Origin: an uncultured Oscillibacter sp. | Lineage (GTDB): Bacteria; Bacillota; Clostridia; Oscillospirales; Oscillospiraceae | Reading direction: 5' to 3' | DNA length: 64,000 bases | Assembly (NCBI GenBank): GCA_910578935.1 | Contig: CAJTSM010000007.1 | Coordinates: forward strand, 52,218 to 116,217 | Shown: piece by piece, positions 44,178-53,037 of the stretch | How the letters are laid out: each line of letters begins with the position of its first letter | Position numbering within the stretch: position 1 is the stretch's first letter | Position numbers and translations under genes: made by a program | Notes under the pieces: model-generated | Told to the model about the DNA's origin: nothing | Database searches by the model: none | Seen by the model: only the letters and a program-made list of their open reading frames with translations

Positions 44178-45212
44178 TTAAATCCCGTCTCCGCTGTTGT
44201 ACTTTGTGCGGATCAAAATATCCGTATAGAGGAGCTCCCTTTCCGGCGCTTTCCCACTCAGCAAATAACGATACAACAAGAGAAGAGGCTGCCGTCCCTG
44301 CTCAATGGCCACCTGATCCAGCACAAAGCTCAAATCCCCACTTTGCAGCAGCTGCCGGTTGGGAGTATTTAAGTCATAGGCCACCACCCGGACCCGGCCC
44401 TTCCGCCGCTCGTCCTCAATGGCCCGGCAAACGCCCCGCTGGCCGTTGGAAGTGATATAGACACAGGCCAGGGAGGGGTATTCCCGGAGGGTGTGCTGGG
44501 TAATTTCGTGGGCATAATCATCCCGGTCGAAGCAGGGCTGAAAGGGAAGAAGCTGAATATCCGCTTCGCCTGCCAGCGTATCCAGGAAACCCCGGAGGCG
44601 GCTGTAGTGGGCGCCGTTATTGACATGCCCGGCAATGGGGAGGACCAGCCCGCCGCCGGGGAGCATCTGCCGGATCAAGCCCGCCGCTGTCTGCCCCGCC
44701 CGGTAGCTGTCCATGCCTACAAAGCACAGCCGTTTGCTGTCCGGTGCATCGGTGTTAAACGTCACAACCGGGATGCCCTGCTCATGGAGCTGGCCGATGC
44801 GCCGGACCAGATCCGGGGTGTTGCCCGCGGCGATGGCCAGGCCGTTAGCTCCCCATTCCAGCAGCCCATTGATCTGTTGGAGAACTTTGGCAGTGTCCCT
44901 TCCCTGGACCTCCCGGATGTCCACCTCCAGACCGGAGGCCCGGAGCTCCTCCGCCGTCTGCCGGGCCCCGGCAGCCACGTCCTGCATGGTAGGCGTTTCC
45001 GCCGACTGGAGGATGGCCCCCAGGCGAAGGTTCTGCCGGGCCCGGACCAGGGCCTGCCCAATCGAATTGGGGCGGTAACCCAACTCCTCCGCGATCTTCT
45101 GGATACGGGCCGCCACTTCCGGATTTACCCGCCCCCGATTGTGGAGCGCCCGGTCCACTGTTCCCCTGGAAACTCCCGCCAGCTCGGCAATTTGCTGTGA
45201 AGTCACTGCCAT
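44178..45212 (-). CDS. LacI-family transcription regulator (inositol locus)
   Basis: A 344-residue regulator with an N-terminal helix-turn-helix (SQQIAELAGVSRGTVDRALH) and a periplasmic-binding-protein-like ligand domain. Start at the ATG at 45212, 8 bases after AAGGAGG. It is divergent from the symporter and the iol genes, so it probably represses them until an inositol-type ligand binds. The ligand part (VVTFNTDAPDSKRLCFVGMD, NNGAHYSRLRGFLD) is of the ABC-sugar-binding type. Confidence 0.85.
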   Translation of the reverse strand: MAVTSQQIAELAGVSRGTVDRALHNRGRVNPEVAARIQKIAEELGYRPNSIGQALVRARQNLRLGAILQSAETPTMQDVAAGARQTAEELRASGLEVDIREVQGRDTAKVLQQINGLLEWGANGLAIAAGNTPDLVRRIGQLHEQGIPVVTFNTDAPDSKRLCFVGMDSYRAGQTAAGLIRQMLPGGGLVLPIAGHVNNGAHYSRLRGFLDTLAGEADIQLLPFQPCFDRDDYAHEITQHTLREYPSLACVYITSNGQRGVCRAIEDERRKGRVRVVAYDLNTPNRQLLQSGDLSFVLDQVAIEQGRQPLLLLYRYLLSGKAPERELLYTDILIRTKYNSGDGI

Positions 45213-45416
45213 GGCGCACCCCTCCTTGCCGCTCATTAGAGAGTATTATAGCACAGGCCCGCACCTCTTGGCAAGGGCATTTCCCGGATCCGCTTAGATC
45301 GAACGCTATTGCACGCATTTTTGGGGCCAAAGGGGAAGAATTGCACAAGAAAGCCCTCCCGGCTTTTCCGGCTCCTCCAAACTTTTTGTTTTTGAGAATT
45401 TTTACAGAAAATCCCC

Positions 45417-45445
45417 TTGCAGCCGCAGAGATTCTGTGATATTTT
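45417..45445 (+). promoter_or_regulatory. Promoter of the symporter gene
   Basis: TTGCAG, a 17-base spacer and TATTTT, about 147 bases ahead of the start; the leader between contains a GC-rich GCGCG tract. Nothing else is seen in the 380-base divergent gap. Confidence 0.5.
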
Positions 45446-45591
45446 GTTATTAGTCAATCAAACGCCCCTCCGAGAATTTCCGAAAGCGCGTTGCCGCGCG
45501 CGCTCTGAGGGGCCGCCTGTCTTTCTCTCCGATGCGTGCGTTTTGCGTGCCTCCTGTTCCTTTTCGGAAAACAAGAATGGAGGCTGTAACA

Positions 45592-47253
45592 ATGGCATTC
45601 TTCAGTTCACTTGCATGGACGCTGATCTCCTTCGTCCTCTTCACCGCCCTGGTGGCGATTATCTCCAGCTGGAAGACCCGGGGAGACGACCTGGACTCCG
45701 CCGAAGGCTACTTCCTGGCGGGCCGGGGTCTGCCGGGCGTCGTCATCGCCGGGTCCCTGCTGCTGACCAACCTCTCCGCCGAGCAGTTAGTGGGCCTGAA
45801 CGGACAGAGCTGGGCATCCAACATGGGTCCCATCGCTTGGGAAGTTGGGTCCATGTTCACTCTGCTGGTGCTGGCCTATTACTTCCTGCCCCGCTATTTG
45901 AAAATGGGGGCCATGACCATCCCATCCCTGATGGAGGTCCGCTATGGCAAGGGCACCAAGACCATGTTTTCCCTGGTCATCGTGGTCATGTACTCCATCC
46001 TGAACCTGCCGGTGATCCTGTACTCCGGCGCGGTGGTCTTCGAGCAGATTTTCGGCATCTCCGACATGCTGGGCATGAGCAAGTTCCAGTCAGTGGCCAT
46101 CCTCTGTTTCATCATCGGCGTCATCGGCGGCTGCTATGCCATTTTCGGCGGCTTGAAAGCCGTGGCAGTGTCGGACACCATCAACGGCATCGGACTGATC
46201 ATCGGCGGCCTGATGGTTCCCTTCCTGGGCTTCGCGGTGCTGGCCCAGCAGACCGGAGGCCACGGTATCCTTGACGGCATGATGTACATCGTCCAGGCGG
46301 ACCCGGCGAAGATGAACGCCGTCAACGCCTGGAACGCGGCGGAGCCGGAGGTTCCCTGGCCCCTCATCATCACCGGTATGTTCTTCAACAACCTCTACTG
46401 GTGGTGCACAAATCAGTCCTTCGTCCAGCGGGCCCTGGCGGCCAAGTCCCTGAAGGAGGGCCAGAAGGGCGCGATTTTCTGCGGCTTCCTCAAGTGCTTA
46501 GGCCCCCTGTACCTGGTCATCCCCGGCATCATCGCCTTTTACCTGCCGTCCATTCAGGACGCCATCGCGGCCGCTGGAAACAAGGCCATCGATTTCGCCT
46601 ATCCGGCCCTGATTACCGCCATCATTCCCAAGCCGGTGATGGGGTTTTTCGCCGCCGTCATGTTTGGCGCAATTTTGTCCTCCTTCAACTCGGTGCTGAA
46701 CTCCGCCTCCACCATGTTTACGCTGGACCTGTACCGCTCCGCCTTTAAGCCCGGCGCCTCCGACGCTCACTGCGTCAAAGTGGGCAAAATCTACGGTACC
46801 ATCGCGGGCTGTGTGTCCATCGTAATCGCCCCCTTCGTCATGAACGCCTCCGGCATTACCACTTTCCTGAACTCCATGAGCCAGTTCGTATCCCTGCCGG
46901 TGCTGTGCACCATCCTGGGGGTATTCCTGTTCAAGCGCCTCCCCGCCTATACGCCGAAGGTCATCACGATTTTCCACGTGGTCTGCTACGGCGCGTTCCT
47001 CCTCATCGCCCCCAGCTACCCCGGTACGGACAACCCCATCCACTACCTCTACGCCATGGCGGTGCTGTTCCCCATTGAGCTCGTCATCATGTGGGCTCTG
47101 AACAAATACCGCCCCGCCGAGGAGTATGTGCCTCAAGACGTGGGCGCGGTAGACCTGACTCCCTGGAAGTACCGGCATGTGGTTTCCATTGTCGGCCTGA
47201 TTCTGGCGGTAGCCATCTATGTGGTGTTCTCTCCCCTGGGCATTGCGGCCTGA
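45592..47253 (+). CDS. Sodium:solute symporter, likely for inositol or a sugar
   Basis: A 553-residue SSS-family symporter with about 14 helices. The sodium-sugar subclass segments EGYFLAGRGLPGVVIAGSLL and LTNLSAEQLVGLNGQSWASN are present near the N-terminus, and WWCTNQSFVQRALAAKSLKE after the middle helices. Start at the ATG at 45592, 8 bases after GGAGG. A terminator follows directly. Its place between a LacI regulator and inositol enzymes suggests myo-inositol uptake (inference); relatives of this subclass carry glucose, galactose or inositol. Confidence 0.88.
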   Translation: MAFFSSLAWTLISFVLFTALVAIISSWKTRGDDLDSAEGYFLAGRGLPGVVIAGSLLLTNLSAEQLVGLNGQSWASNMGPIAWEVGSMFTLLVLAYYFLPRYLKMGAMTIPSLMEVRYGKGTKTMFSLVIVVMYSILNLPVILYSGAVVFEQIFGISDMLGMSKFQSVAILCFIIGVIGGCYAIFGGLKAVAVSDTINGIGLIIGGLMVPFLGFAVLAQQTGGHGILDGMMYIVQADPAKMNAVNAWNAAEPEVPWPLIITGMFFNNLYWWCTNQSFVQRALAAKSLKEGQKGAIFCGFLKCLGPLYLVIPGIIAFYLPSIQDAIAAAGNKAIDFAYPALITAIIPKPVMGFFAAVMFGAILSSFNSVLNSASTMFTLDLYRSAFKPGASDAHCVKVGKIYGTIAGCVSIVIAPFVMNASGITTFLNSMSQFVSLPVLCTILGVFLFKRLPAYTPKVITIFHVVCYGAFLLIAPSYPGTDNPIHYLYAMAVLFPIELVIMWALNKYRPAEEYVPQDVGAVDLTPWKYRHVVSIVGLILAVAIYVVFSPLGIAA

Positions 47254-47263
47254 AAATTGCGGC

Positions 47264-47305
47264 ACAGCAAGGCGCCCCGCAGAAGACTACGGGGCGCCTT
47301 GCTGT
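47264..47305 (+). terminator. Terminator after the symporter gene
   Basis: Sixteen-base arms ACAGCAAGGCGCCCCG and complement with a 10-base loop, then ATTCTTTTCC. Confidence 0.85.
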
Positions 47306-47429
47306 ATTCTTTTCCTTCTGCGTGCAGAACGCACGGAGAACTGCCCGCATTTGTATATCTTCTTCAAAAACGTCCGCCGGCTTATGGCACCGACAGAGGA
47401 TTTCACAGTTTTATTCCCCTATTTTTGTG

Positions 47430-47479
47430 GATAATATTCCAATATTATCATTGCGTTCTCGTGAACGCTTTGCTATAAT
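47430..47479 (+). promoter_or_regulatory. iol promoter with two dyads
   Basis: TTGCGT-17-TATAAT (47451-47479). The spacer region holds GCGTTC-TCGT-GAACGC (47453-47468), a likely repressor site, and just upstream GATAATATT-CC-AATATTATC (47430-47449) is a perfect 20-base dyad. The start codon of iolG is about 148 bases downstream. Confidence 0.65.
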
Positions 47480-47626
47480 CAGAATCAGAGAAAGGGCAAC
47501 GAAACGCAGGCAAAAGCACGCATCGGAACGGTATTTCCCCGGCGGCTCCGGCAAGAGCCCGCCGGAATCCAGCGGCACTTGGAACACTTCAACATCTTAA
47601 TTTAAGAAAAACGGGAGGAACTTGTT

Positions 47627-48640
47627 ATGGAACTCAACATCTGCCTGGTTGGCTGCGGCATGATTGGCCGGGAACACATCGAGCGCATCCAGAACCGCAT
47701 TCGGGGAGCCAAGGTCGTAGCCGTCTGCGACGTGTTCGAAGAGGGCGTGAAGAAGGGCGCGGAGATCGCCGGCCCGGGCACCAAAACCTACACGGACTTC
47801 AACGAAGCCATCAACGATCCGGACGTCAACGCGGTGGTGGTCACCACCCCCGGCCAGTTCCACAAGGACCCCGTCCTGGCCGCCATCAAGGCCGGAAAGC
47901 CCGTCTTCTGCGAGAAGCCTCTGGCCAACACCGCCGCCGACTGCAAGGCCGTTGTGGACGCGGAGATGGCCTCCGGCAAGCACTTGGTCCAGATCGGCTT
48001 CATGCGCCGCTATGACCGGGGCTATAACCAGGTGAAAGAGCTGCTGGACTCCGGCAAATTCGGCGCCCCCCTGATCGTGAAGTGCACCCACCGGGCCGAC
48101 GGCGTAGCCCCCAGCTACACCACCGCCATGGCCGTAACAGACACAGCCATCCATGAGATCGACTGCCTGCCCTGGCTGGTGAACGACGAGTGGGACGAGG
48201 TCCAATGCATCCTACCCAAGATCACCAGCAAGGCCCATGAGGGCCTCCGGGACCCCCAGGTCATGATCATGAAGACCAAGGGCGGAATCGTGGTTATGCT
48301 GGAAGTCAATGTGAACTGCGGCTTCGGCTACGACATCAACTGCGAGGTGGTCTGCGAGAACGGCGTGGTAAACCTTCCCTGCCCGTCCTTCCCCACGGTG
48401 CGCTATGCGAATCAGGTTTCCACCAAGATCGAGGACAACTGGATCATGCGCTTCATCGACTCCTATGATGTAGAGATTCAGGACTGGGTGGACCACGCCC
48501 TCAAGGGTGAAACCGGCGGCTCCTCCGCCTGGGATGGGTATGTGGCTTCTATCACCGCCGATGCTTTGGTAAAGTCCCAGACTTCCGGTCAGGCAGAGAA
48601 GGTCGTCACCGGCGGCACCCCCGACTTTTACAAAAAGTAA
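47627..48640 (+). CDS. iolG: Inositol 2-dehydrogenase-like oxidoreductase
   Basis: A 337-residue Gfo/Idh/MocA-family dehydrogenase, expected to oxidise myo-inositol to 2-keto-myo-inositol (scyllo-inosose) with NAD. The nucleotide loop is GCGMIGREH (residues 9-17), the conserved lysine is in FCEKPLAN, and the IolG-type histidine segment DTAIHEIDCLPWLV is present. It begins after GGGAGGAAC. The products of the following genes act on inosose derivatives, supporting the call; other inositols or sugars remain possible. Confidence 0.85.
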   Translation: MELNICLVGCGMIGREHIERIQNRIRGAKVVAVCDVFEEGVKKGAEIAGPGTKTYTDFNEAINDPDVNAVVVTTPGQFHKDPVLAAIKAGKPVFCEKPLANTAADCKAVVDAEMASGKHLVQIGFMRRYDRGYNQVKELLDSGKFGAPLIVKCTHRADGVAPSYTTAMAVTDTAIHEIDCLPWLVNDEWDEVQCILPKITSKAHEGLRDPQVMIMKTKGGIVVMLEVNVNCGFGYDINCEVVCENGVVNLPCPSFPTVRYANQVSTKIEDNWIMRFIDSYDVEIQDWVDHALKGETGGSSAWDGYVASITADALVKSQTSGQAEKVVTGGTPDFYKK

Positions 48641-48682
48641 CATTCTCTTTTACATATTACAATTTGGAAAGGAGCGCCCAGC

Positions 48683-49603
48683 ATGAAAATCGCATTTGAT
48701 GTCGATGTATTAGCCAAACAGATGCCCATCAAGGACTATGTCCGCAAGGTAGCAGATTGGGGTTACAAGTACATTGAGCAGTCTCCACACCCCCGCATCA
48801 ATCCCTTCTACAAGCACCCTTTGTTCTCCAGGGAATGTGAGGAAGAGTACCGCAAGGCCCTGAAAGAAACCGGTGTGGAAATTTCCAGCTTCATCGTGGT
48901 CTACCGCTGGTCCGGCCCCACCGAGGAACAGCGCCAGCACGCTGTGGCCAACTGGAAACGGATGATTCAGATCGCCGTGGACATGGGCGTCCCCGTCATC
49001 AACACGGAGTTCTCCGGCGACCCCAACCAACAGGAGATCTGCAACGGCATGTTCTTCCGCTCCCTGGAAGAACTGCTCCCCATCATCGAGCGGGAAGGCC
49101 TTCGGGTAGAGATCCAGTCCCACCCCTACGATTTTTGTGAGCTGAACGATGAAACCTGTGATATTGTCAAATCCTTCCGTTCTAAAAACCTGGGCTACGT
49201 CTACTCCGCCTCCCACGGCTTTTTCTACGACCAGGGCAAGGGCGACGTGCGGCATATGCTGAAGTACGCCGGGGATGAGCTGACCCACGTCCTTCTCGCC
49301 GACACCTGGAACCAGACGAAAGATTGCCGGTATATCCTCAACCCGCCCTGGCTAAACCAGCGGGGCCGTGCGGATGTGACCATCCACCAGCACACCGCCA
49401 TGGGCGAGGGCGAGGTGGACTTCGACGGCATCTTTGAAACCCTGCGGGAGATGGACTTTGTCAATAAACAGCTGAAACCCGATGCCCCCAAGGCGGGCGG
49501 AGACAACATCATCTGCGTGAGCTATTTCGGCTTCCCGGAGAAGATGGACAAACAAGCCCCCGAGGCCTTGGAACGCATTCAAAATGAACTGCTGCGCAAG
49601 TAA
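48683..49603 (+). CDS. Sugar phosphate isomerase/epimerase-like TIM barrel
   Basis: A 306-residue xylose-isomerase-like (AP endonuclease 2) TIM barrel. Candidate metal ligands are the acidic and histidine residues in VINTEFSGDP, VEIQSHPYDF and HQHTAMGEGEVDF. This group includes inosose dehydratases and isomerases, but it does not resemble classical IolE closely, so it may be the epimerase or dehydratase of a variant inositol route. AAAGGAG precedes the ATG. Position: between iolG and iolI, same direction. Confidence 0.7.
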   Translation: MKIAFDVDVLAKQMPIKDYVRKVADWGYKYIEQSPHPRINPFYKHPLFSRECEEEYRKALKETGVEISSFIVVYRWSGPTEEQRQHAVANWKRMIQIAVDMGVPVINTEFSGDPNQQEICNGMFFRSLEELLPIIEREGLRVEIQSHPYDFCELNDETCDIVKSFRSKNLGYVYSASHGFFYDQGKGDVRHMLKYAGDELTHVLLADTWNQTKDCRYILNPPWLNQRGRADVTIHQHTAMGEGEVDFDGIFETLREMDFVNKQLKPDAPKAGGDNIICVSYFGFPEKMDKQAPEALERIQNELLRK

Positions 49604-49636
49604 GGCAGAAACCTGCTTTACATACTTCTTTTCCCC

Positions 49637-49674
49637 TGCGAGACGCCTGATCGGAAACGACTGGGCGTCTCGCA
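49637..49674 (+). terminator. Intercistronic hairpin before iolI
   Basis: TGCGAGACGCC/GGCGTCTCGCA arms with a 16-base loop and no T-tract; may attenuate or stabilise the operon mRNA. Confidence 0.45.
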
Positions 49675-49736
49675 CACTTGAAAAACGACGCCGGTTCATA
49701 TTGTGTATCAATTAAGATAATAAGGAGAGCACCGCC

Positions 49737-50597
49737 ATGAAAATTGGATTTAATGAAGGCTGCAACCGTTTCTGCGAAAATCACTCCGTGCTGGAGGACC
49801 TGGCCCTATGCGAGAAGTACGGCTTTGACTATATCGACGTCCAGTCCGAGTGCCTGGACCGGGAGCTGGCCGCCGGGAAATACACCTTGGAAGAGCTTGG
49901 AGAGTTTTTCAGGAGCCACAAGCTGAAAATGCTGTCCTACAACGCCCTGGTTTTCTTTAATATGAAACAAACCCAAGCGGAGAAGGACGCTGTCATGGCT
50001 CAGCTGGACGAGATCATCCGCCGCTGCCGGATTTTGGACTGCAAGATGATCGTTGTCGTGCCCTCCATGGATCTGACGGTTCACGCCACTGTGGACGAAA
50101 TCAAGTCCGACGCCGTGGCGGTCCTCAAAGAAATGGTCAAGAAGGTAGAGCCTTACGGCATCAAGCTGTCCCTGGAATTCTGCGGCGCACCCACCATGTC
50201 CATCAACCGCTTTGAATACGCTTACGCCATTGTGGAAGAGGTGAATTCTCCTCTGGTGGGCGTGACTCTGGACCAATTCCACTTCAACGCCATGGCCTCC
50301 GGCTGGGACGCCCTGGAGAAGGCTGACGGGAAGAAAATCTTTGTCTGGCACCTGAACGGCACAGAAAACATGCCCTGCGGCGCGGCCTATAACAATGACG
50401 AAAAACGCCTCTGGCCCGGCGAGAGCGGCGACTGCCTGGACCACAAGCGCTTTGCCGATACATTGAAGAAGATTGGCTTCGACGGGGATGTCTGCACCAT
50501 CGAGGTCTTCCGGCCCGACTACTACAAGCTCTCCAGTGAGGAGAACATCAAAAAAGCCGCCGAGGTCACCCGGACCCATGTGGAAAAATACTGGTAA
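49737..50597 (+). CDS. iolI: Inosose isomerase
   Basis: A 286-residue TIM-barrel isomerase close in sequence to Bacillus IolI, which interconverts 2-keto-myo-inositol and 1-keto-D-chiro-inositol. Matching segments include LALCEKYGFDYIDV, YNALVFFNMKQ, VEPYGIKLSLEFCG, VGVTLDQFHFNAMASGWDAL and EVFRPDYYKLSSEENI; the metal site Glu/Asp/His/Glu set is in LEFCGAP, LDQFHF, WHLNGTE and IEVFRP. AAGGAGAG precedes the ATG. Confidence 0.9.
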   Translation: MKIGFNEGCNRFCENHSVLEDLALCEKYGFDYIDVQSECLDRELAAGKYTLEELGEFFRSHKLKMLSYNALVFFNMKQTQAEKDAVMAQLDEIIRRCRILDCKMIVVVPSMDLTVHATVDEIKSDAVAVLKEMVKKVEPYGIKLSLEFCGAPTMSINRFEYAYAIVEEVNSPLVGVTLDQFHFNAMASGWDALEKADGKKIFVWHLNGTENMPCGAAYNNDEKRLWPGESGDCLDHKRFADTLKKIGFDGDVCTIEVFRPDYYKLSSEENIKKAAEVTRTHVEKYW

Positions 50598-50626
50598 AAT
50601 ATTATATCACGCAAAGCCATTCAAAC

Positions 50627-50832
50627 GGTCCTGGCATTGCCCGGGGCTTAGGCTGTCAAAAGATTTTTCCCGACAGCCCAAGTAAGTTTTCAGAACCCGT
50701 GGTAAGTTCTGAAAACTTATCCGTGAAAGCGAAAGGAACCCCTCCTGGGTCCTCTCGCAACTCTCTTCCTTCCCGTTGACCGGTTCTTTACCACTTTCTC
50801 AACACGCTGGGCCCCGGCATTGCCGGGGCTTT
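50627..50832 (+). repeat. Repeat R1, copy B, with flanking GC hairpins
   Basis: A core of about 160 bases (50650-50810) resembles copy A at 19419: GGCTGTCAAAAG, the hairpin TAAGTTTTCAGAAC/GTTCTGAAAACTTA (14 bp), GGAACCCCTCCTGGGT and CTTCCTTCCCGTTGA. It is flanked by near-identical sequences GGTCCTGGCATTGCCCGGGG and GGCCCCGGCATTGCCGGGGC (184 bases apart), which differ from the flanks of copy A. It fills the 270 bases between iolI and iolB. Confidence 0.75.
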
Positions 50833-50867
50833 CAGCGTAATTTGAACTGAAGAAAAGGAGTATGATT

Positions 50868-51653
50868 ATGAGCAAGGTATTCGGTGATCCCAAGTTCGAC
50901 GAACACGGCGAGATGGTCCTCACCACTTACAACGGCGACTATGCCGCCATGCTGATGGACATCCGGGTCTACAGAATAAAAGCCGGAGAAACCCGGACAT
51001 TCTGCCGGTTTGGGGAAGAAATCGCCGTACTGCTCCTCAGCGGCAAGGTAACGTTCACCTGGGAAACCCAGCGTGCCGAAGCCTCCCGCCGGAACGTTTT
51101 TACCGAGGGCCCCTGGTGCGTTCACGCCTCCGGCGGCGTGGAAATCGCCGTCACTGCGGAAACGGGTACGGAAATTCTGGTCCAGTGCACGAAGAATGAG
51201 AAGAGTTTCTCCAGCCGCCTTTACCGCCCGGAGGACGCTCCCTGGAAATACTCCTGCGTGGGCAAGTTCGGCAACGTGGCCAAGCGGCGGGTCAACACAA
51301 TTTTTGACCACGACATCTGTCCGGATTCCAACATGGTCCTGGGGGAAGTGCTGAACGACCGGGGCAACTGGTCCGGATATCTGCCCCACCAGCACCCTCA
51401 GCCGGAAACCTATTTCTTCCTCTTCGACCGGCCCGAGGGTTTTGGGGCCAGCTTTGTAGGAGACAAGGTTTTCAAGAGCGTGGATCACAGTTTCTCCGCC
51501 ATCCCCGGCGGGGCGCTCCATCCTCAAGCCGTAGCCCCGGGTTTTCAGATGTACACCACTTGGATGATTCGCCACCTGGACGGGAATCCTTGGCTTCAAA
51601 CCGACCGTTGTGAGGACGAGCGCTATACCTGGCTGCACGACGCGGAATGTTAA
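50868..51653 (+). CDS. iolB: 5-deoxy-glucuronate isomerase-like
   Basis: A 261-residue bicupin of the KduI/IolB family, which converts 5-deoxy-glucuronate to the 2-keto acid of the inositol route. The metal-binding HQHPQPETYFFLF (with two His and Glu), VDHSFSAIPGGALHPQA and a first cupin with CRFGEEIAVLLLSGK are visible. The start is the ATG at 50868, 7 bases after AAAGGAG; an ATG two codons earlier is too close. IolC, IolD, IolE and IolJ are not in this window. Confidence 0.85.
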   Translation: MSKVFGDPKFDEHGEMVLTTYNGDYAAMLMDIRVYRIKAGETRTFCRFGEEIAVLLLSGKVTFTWETQRAEASRRNVFTEGPWCVHASGGVEIAVTAETGTEILVQCTKNEKSFSSRLYRPEDAPWKYSCVGKFGNVAKRRVNTIFDHDICPDSNMVLGEVLNDRGNWSGYLPHQHPQPETYFFLFDRPEGFGASFVGDKVFKSVDHSFSAIPGGALHPQAVAPGFQMYTTWMIRHLDGNPWLQTDRCEDERYTWLHDAEC

Positions 51654-51743
51654 GGAACCGCCGTCACAGCGGAGAAATCCATTCTTTTCCGGCTGTTTCA
51701 AATCAGTGCGGCTGCCAGCAGGGCACCCTCTGGCGGCCGGTGC

Positions 51744-51782
51744 AAAAAAGCTCCGTATTCTTGACGAATACGGAGCTTTTTT
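51744..51782 (+). terminator. Terminator of the iol operon
   Basis: Seventeen-base perfect arms (AAAAAAGCTCCGTATTC and complement) with a TTGAC loop, ending in a T6 run. Confidence 0.95.
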
Positions 51783-51882
51783 CTGCTTATTCCACTTTTG
51801 GGCGGCAAGGCCGTTCCTTTTTTTGATGCTTTCTTTACACGATCAACCTTCCTGGAACGCTTAAGCGGCAGACGCAGCAAGA

Positions 51883-51949
51883 GAAACTTATGAAACAAAC
51901 ACGAAACGTGTGAAACAAGGTTGACTTGAAAAGTAAGATTTAGTATCCT
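51883..51949 (+). promoter_or_regulatory. Promoter with phased GAAAC repeats, second sugar locus
   Basis: GAAAC occurs at 51883, 51892, 51903 and 51912, two pairs with a 20-base period (TGAAACAA at 51891 and 51911). The inner pair is part of the perfect dyad ACACG-AAA-CGTGT (51899-51911), a LacI-type operator shape. The promoter TTGACT-17-TATCCT (51921-51949) follows. Confidence 0.65.
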
Positions 51950-52038
51950 GAAAATAACAAAAAACTGTTTTAAAACTGTTAAAAATTATTGAAATCACAC
52001 AAAATATCTAATCAATCAGCAAAGGAGGGCAACCAGGC

Positions 52039-53037
52039 ATGGGCGCTACTGTTCGTGATGTCGCAAAACTGGCGTGTGTCTCTCCGGCGACTGTTTCACG
52101 ATATTTTTCCGGGAGCACTGTGGTAGGCTCTGAACTTTCTAAAAAAATTGAGGAGGCTGCAAATCATCTGGGATATGTTCCCTCCAGAACCGCAAAGCGC
52201 AATCAGGGCGTCATTGCCGTGCTCCTCCCCCACCTTCAGCTGGGATATTTCAGTGAGGTACTGAAGGAAATTATTGACCAGATGCCCAAATACAAATGCA
52301 AGGTTCTGATTCTGCCCACCACACCGGGGGACGACAGCTACAAAAGTTTTTTCAAGGACCTGTATATCCACGGCGTCATTTATCTGGATGAGGATGTGGA
52401 CAGAGATATGCTCCGGTACATCCGGGCAAAAAACATCCGGCTTATTATGCTGGGCGGCTCCGCGGATGAAAACCGGTGCAACTGCGTGCATATCAACGAT
52501 ATGGCCGCGGCTTACGAGGGGATGAAATACCTTTTGTCGCTGAATCACCGGGACATTCTGCTTCTTGCAGACTACACGCACCATTTCAGCTCCGGCGCTC
52601 AGCGCCTGCTGGGCTGCCAACAGGCCCTCAAGGAATATAACCTGCCTTATGATGAAGAGAAAATCGTAGAATTTGGGGCGCTGACCTATGAAGGCGGCTA
52701 CCGTTCCATGCGAAAGGCCCTGAAGAAAGGCAAATCCTGCACCGCGGTTTTCGCATTCAGCGACGAAACCGCCATCGGCGCCATATCGGCTTTAGCTGAA
52801 AATGGTCTTCGGGTGCCGGAAGACGTTTCTGTACTGGGTTTTGACGGAATCGCCATTTCCCAAAAAATCGTTCCCAAACTCACAACAATTTACCAGCCCA
52901 TCGACAAAATGGTGGAATGGACGCTGAACACCCTGTGCAGCGCCGACGAACGGGCACAGGTAGAAAATATGGAATACACGCTTCCCTACAAGCTGCTGGA
53001 GCGGGGAACATGTATCAGGTGGGAGGAAAAATCATGA
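52039..53037 (+). CDS. LacI-family transcription regulator, second sugar ABC locus
   Basis: A 332-residue regulator: helix-turn-helix VRDVAKLACVSPATVSRYFS (residues 5-24), hinge LGYVPSRTAKRN, then a sugar-binding domain (GVIAVLLPHLQLGYFSEVLK, IYLDEDVDRDML, SVLGFDGIAISQKIVPKLTT). GGAGG is 12 bases before the ATG. Its stop overlaps the ATG of the permease that follows, so it heads the operon and probably controls itself through the phased sites upstream. Confidence 0.9.
   Translation: MGATVRDVAKLACVSPATVSRYFSGSTVVGSELSKKIEEAANHLGYVPSRTAKRNQGVIAVLLPHLQLGYFSEVLKEIIDQMPKYKCKVLILPTTPGDDSYKSFFKDLYIHGVIYLDEDVDRDMLRYIRAKNIRLIMLGGSADENRCNCVHINDMAAAYEGMKYLLSLNHRDILLLADYTHHFSSGAQRLLGCQQALKEYNLPYDEEKIVEFGALTYEGGYRSMRKALKKGKSCTAVFAFSDETAIGAISALAENGLRVPEDVSVLGFDGIAISQKIVPKLTTIYQPIDKMVEWTLNTLCSADERAQVENMEYTLPYKLLERGTCIRWEEKS

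Noticed and set aside
51676..51700. Another R2 fragment (CTGTTTCAAATC)
   Set aside because: Only about ten bases resemble the R2 end; too short to claim.
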